DNA of 14,669 bases from the NCBI GenBank assembly GCA_947072805.1, contig CAMTJK010000051.1:1-14669 (forward strand), in the 5' to 3' direction. The position numbers and the translations under genes were made by a program. This document shows positions 13,649 to 14,669 of this stretch, one piece after another (position 1 is the stretch's first letter; each line of letters begins with the position of its first letter). Under the pieces are notes generated by a model. The model worked only from the letters and a program-made list of their open reading frames with translations. It made no database searches and was not told the DNA's origin. Origin of the DNA: an uncultured Prevotella sp. (GTDB lineage: Bacteria; Bacteroidota; Bacteroidia; Bacteroidales; Bacteroidaceae).

Positions 13649-14137
13649 ATGCAAAATTTCGCAGCCATAGATTTTGAAACAGCCAACAACGAACGCTCGT
13701 CAGTGTGTTCAGTTGGCGTGGTGATAGTGAGGGGTGGGGAGATAGTGGACAAATTCTATTCCCTCATCAAGCCAGAGCCGGAGTATTATAATTACTGGTG
13801 CAGCCGGGTGCATGGCATATGTGAAGCGGACACCTACAATGCTCCTGTATTCCCCGAAGTGTGGAAACAGATAGAGCCTCTTATAGAGGGATTGCCTTTG
13901 GTGGCACACAACAAGGCATTTGACGAAAGTTGTCTGAAGGCAGTGTTCCGTGTCTATCAGATGGACTATCCCGATTATGAGTTCTACTGCACCTGCGTTG
14001 CCTCTCGCAAGTGTTGGCCGCGAGGACGTCACAACCTCGACATCATCGCCGCCCGCTGCGGATATGACCTGAAGAACCATCACCATGCCTTGGCAGATGC
14101 GGAGGCATGTGCTTGGATAGCAAGGGAGATATTATAA
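13649..14137 (+). CDS. DEDDh-family 3'-5' exonuclease (DnaQ/epsilon-like)
   Basis: A 162-residue single-domain exonuclease. All catalytic residues are present: D8 and E10 in AAIDFETAN (motif I), D92 in AHNKAFDESCL (motif II), and H145 with D150 in HHALADAEA (motif III, HxxxxD spacing, hence DEDDh). It would remove 3' nucleotides from DNA or RNA with two metal ions. It has only the nuclease core, with no polymerase-binding or BRCT extension, so it is more likely an RNase T/ExoX-like or accessory repair nuclease than the replicative epsilon subunit. It follows the broken small gene by 12 nt. No strong Shine-Dalgarno lies before the ATG. Two 14-nt direct repeats run across its stop codon. Confidence 0.92.
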   Translation: MQNFAAIDFETANNERSSVCSVGVVIVRGGEIVDKFYSLIKPEPEYYNYWCSRVHGICEADTYNAPVFPEVWKQIEPLIEGLPLVAHNKAFDESCLKAVFRVYQMDYPDYEFYCTCVASRKCWPRGRHNLDIIAARCGYDLKNHHHALADAEACAWIAREIL

Positions 14138-14162
14138 CTCCAAACAGATATAACTCCAAACA
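14133..14162. repeat. Tandem 14-nt repeat spanning the exonuclease stop codon
   Basis: TATAACTCCAAACA occurs at 14133-14146 and 14149-14162, a perfect repeat with a 16-nt period. The first copy contains the stop codon (14135-14137). It looks like a small slippage or repair duplication; with the transposase relic nearby it could mark an old rearrangement. Confidence 0.7.
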
Positions 14163-14305
14163 TACATTCTCTATAGTTTTTTGAAGTAATATGCCAAAAT
14201 TCTCAGAAGTTGCAAGCTAATATATGCCGAATACCACAAGCTTTACTAATCGAATCTTATTCTGCATCGTGAATCGACAGACTACGAAACATTCTTAAGG
14301 GATAC

Positions 14306-14442
14306 TCAACTAACTTCATCTATAGATCCACCACTGCGTCTGCAGAATGTCTTAACTCAATGATCAGGCAGCTTTGATCACAACTGTATGTGGTAAGGAT
14401 GTAATGCTCTTATTATTCAGACACTCAAAGATATTCGGATAA
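14306..14442 (+). pseudogene. Eroded C-terminal remnant of an ISL3-like transposase
   Basis: A plus-strand frame ending at 14371 reads TNFIYRSTTASAECLNSMIRQ. This resembles the segment of Bacteroidota ISL3-type transposases recalled as NRSTNASAESFNAKIK, which includes the catalytic glutamate. After a one-base frame change the other frame continues ALITTVCGKDVMLLLFRHSKIFG and stops at TAA 14440-14442, matching the family ending FFLFRLxKIFA in position and pattern. Only the last 40-50 residues can be recognised; the upstream part (about 14163-14305) is too decayed, and no terminal inverted repeats were identified. The family assignment is from memory of its motifs, not a search. It indicates a former insertion here, now inactive. 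Confidence 0.6.
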
Positions 14443-14460
14443 ACACAGGTTTTTGCTGAT

Positions 14461-14669
14461 GCGCCAAATGGTCTCATGAGAAGATGCGAGAGTGGCGCGT
14501 AACTACAGGTGCGTAACTGCACTTAATGAAAGTTAATTTGTAAAGATATTTGGTCGAATTTAACATTTTTAAATCTGGCATTCTAGGTGTAAATATTTGT
14601 TAATGAAAGTGGGTCGATTTATGCTCCCGACGGGTCGAAAAACGATTACGTACGTGAGCTCATTGCGAT
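14461..14669. other. Non-coding tail with several short repeats
   Basis: No gene is visible downstream of the transposase relic. GCGCCA (14461-14466) and TGGCGC (14493-14498) are inverted around 26 nt. GCGTAACTACA (14497-14507) and GCGTAACTGCA (14511-14521) form a near-tandem repeat. TTAATGAAAGT occurs at 14523-14533 and 14600-14610. GGTCGA occurs three times (near 14552, 14612 and 14633), two of them followed by ATTTA or TTTA. These may be remains of an insertion-sequence end or the promoter region of a gene beyond the window. Confidence 0.45.

Noticed and set aside
13649..14137. Replicative DNA polymerase III epsilon subunit (dnaQ)
   Set aside because: All catalytic residues fit the fold, but the protein is only the nuclease core without a polymerase-binding tail and has no replication neighbours, so only the family name is given.
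1..14669. CRISPR array, tRNA, rRNA or toxin-antitoxin pair
   Set aside because: No regularly spaced repeats of CRISPR type, no cloverleaf or rRNA segments, and no recognisable toxin or antitoxin motif were seen on either strand.

Overview
The window looks like chromosomal DNA of an anaerobic member of the Bacteroidota, most likely Prevotella-like. The reasons are: several intergenic regions carry the Bacteroidota -7 promoter box TAnnTTTG; starts mostly sit behind A-rich leaders instead of strong Shine-Dalgarno sequences; and the gene set fits a fermenter that makes succinate or propionate (class III ribonucleotide reductase, biotin-dependent Na+-pumping decarboxylase with a lamin-tail-type gamma subunit, YidE/AspT-type transporter). 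The species cannot be fixed from sequence reading alone.

Layout. (1) 1-4037, plus strand: a regulator joining an RIC/YtfE-like di-iron hemerythrin domain to a LuxR-type helix-turn-helix, then nrdD and nrdG (anaerobic deoxyribonucleotide synthesis and its radical-SAM activase). The nrdD leader holds an inverted repeat beside the -7 box and two overlapping, mutually exclusive hairpins. (2) A 21-bp perfect hairpin between converging genes takes in the stop codons of both nrdG and the next gene. (3) 4071-5992, minus strand: an inositol-monophosphatase-family phosphatase and a type I mannose-6-phosphate isomerase. (4) 6123-11124, minus strand, transcribed from right to left: YidE/AspT-like transporter, OadG-like gamma subunit with a periplasmic lamin-tail domain, biotin carrier protein, Na+-translocating beta subunit, and a second LuxR-type regulator whose DNA-binding domain is about 59% identical to that of the first. 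No carboxyltransferase alpha subunit is present. (5) 11125-11518: an intergenic region with a strong hairpin and T tract but no recognisable gene. (6) 11519-13142, minus strand: radA, preceded by a 44-residue small ORF, with a -7 box upstream of both. (7) 13380-14669, plus strand: a small gene that appears frameshifted right after its start codon, a compact DEDDh 3'-5' exonuclease, and an eroded C-terminal relic of an ISL3-like transposase followed by short repeats.

How the genes may work together. The first block plausibly couples sensing of O2, NO or redox state to anaerobic dNTP synthesis. The central block is three of the four parts of a membrane Na+ pump driven by decarboxylation of methylmalonyl-CoA or oxaloacetate, next to a possible dicarboxylate or amino-acid transporter. 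The two paralogous regulators suggest linked control of these two sides of anaerobic metabolism; this last point is inference. I did not find a clearly new defence or mobile system. The points most worth following are the hemerythrin-LuxR regulator next to nrdDG with its structured leader, the lamin-tail/OadG fusion, the small ORF before radA, and the decayed right end.
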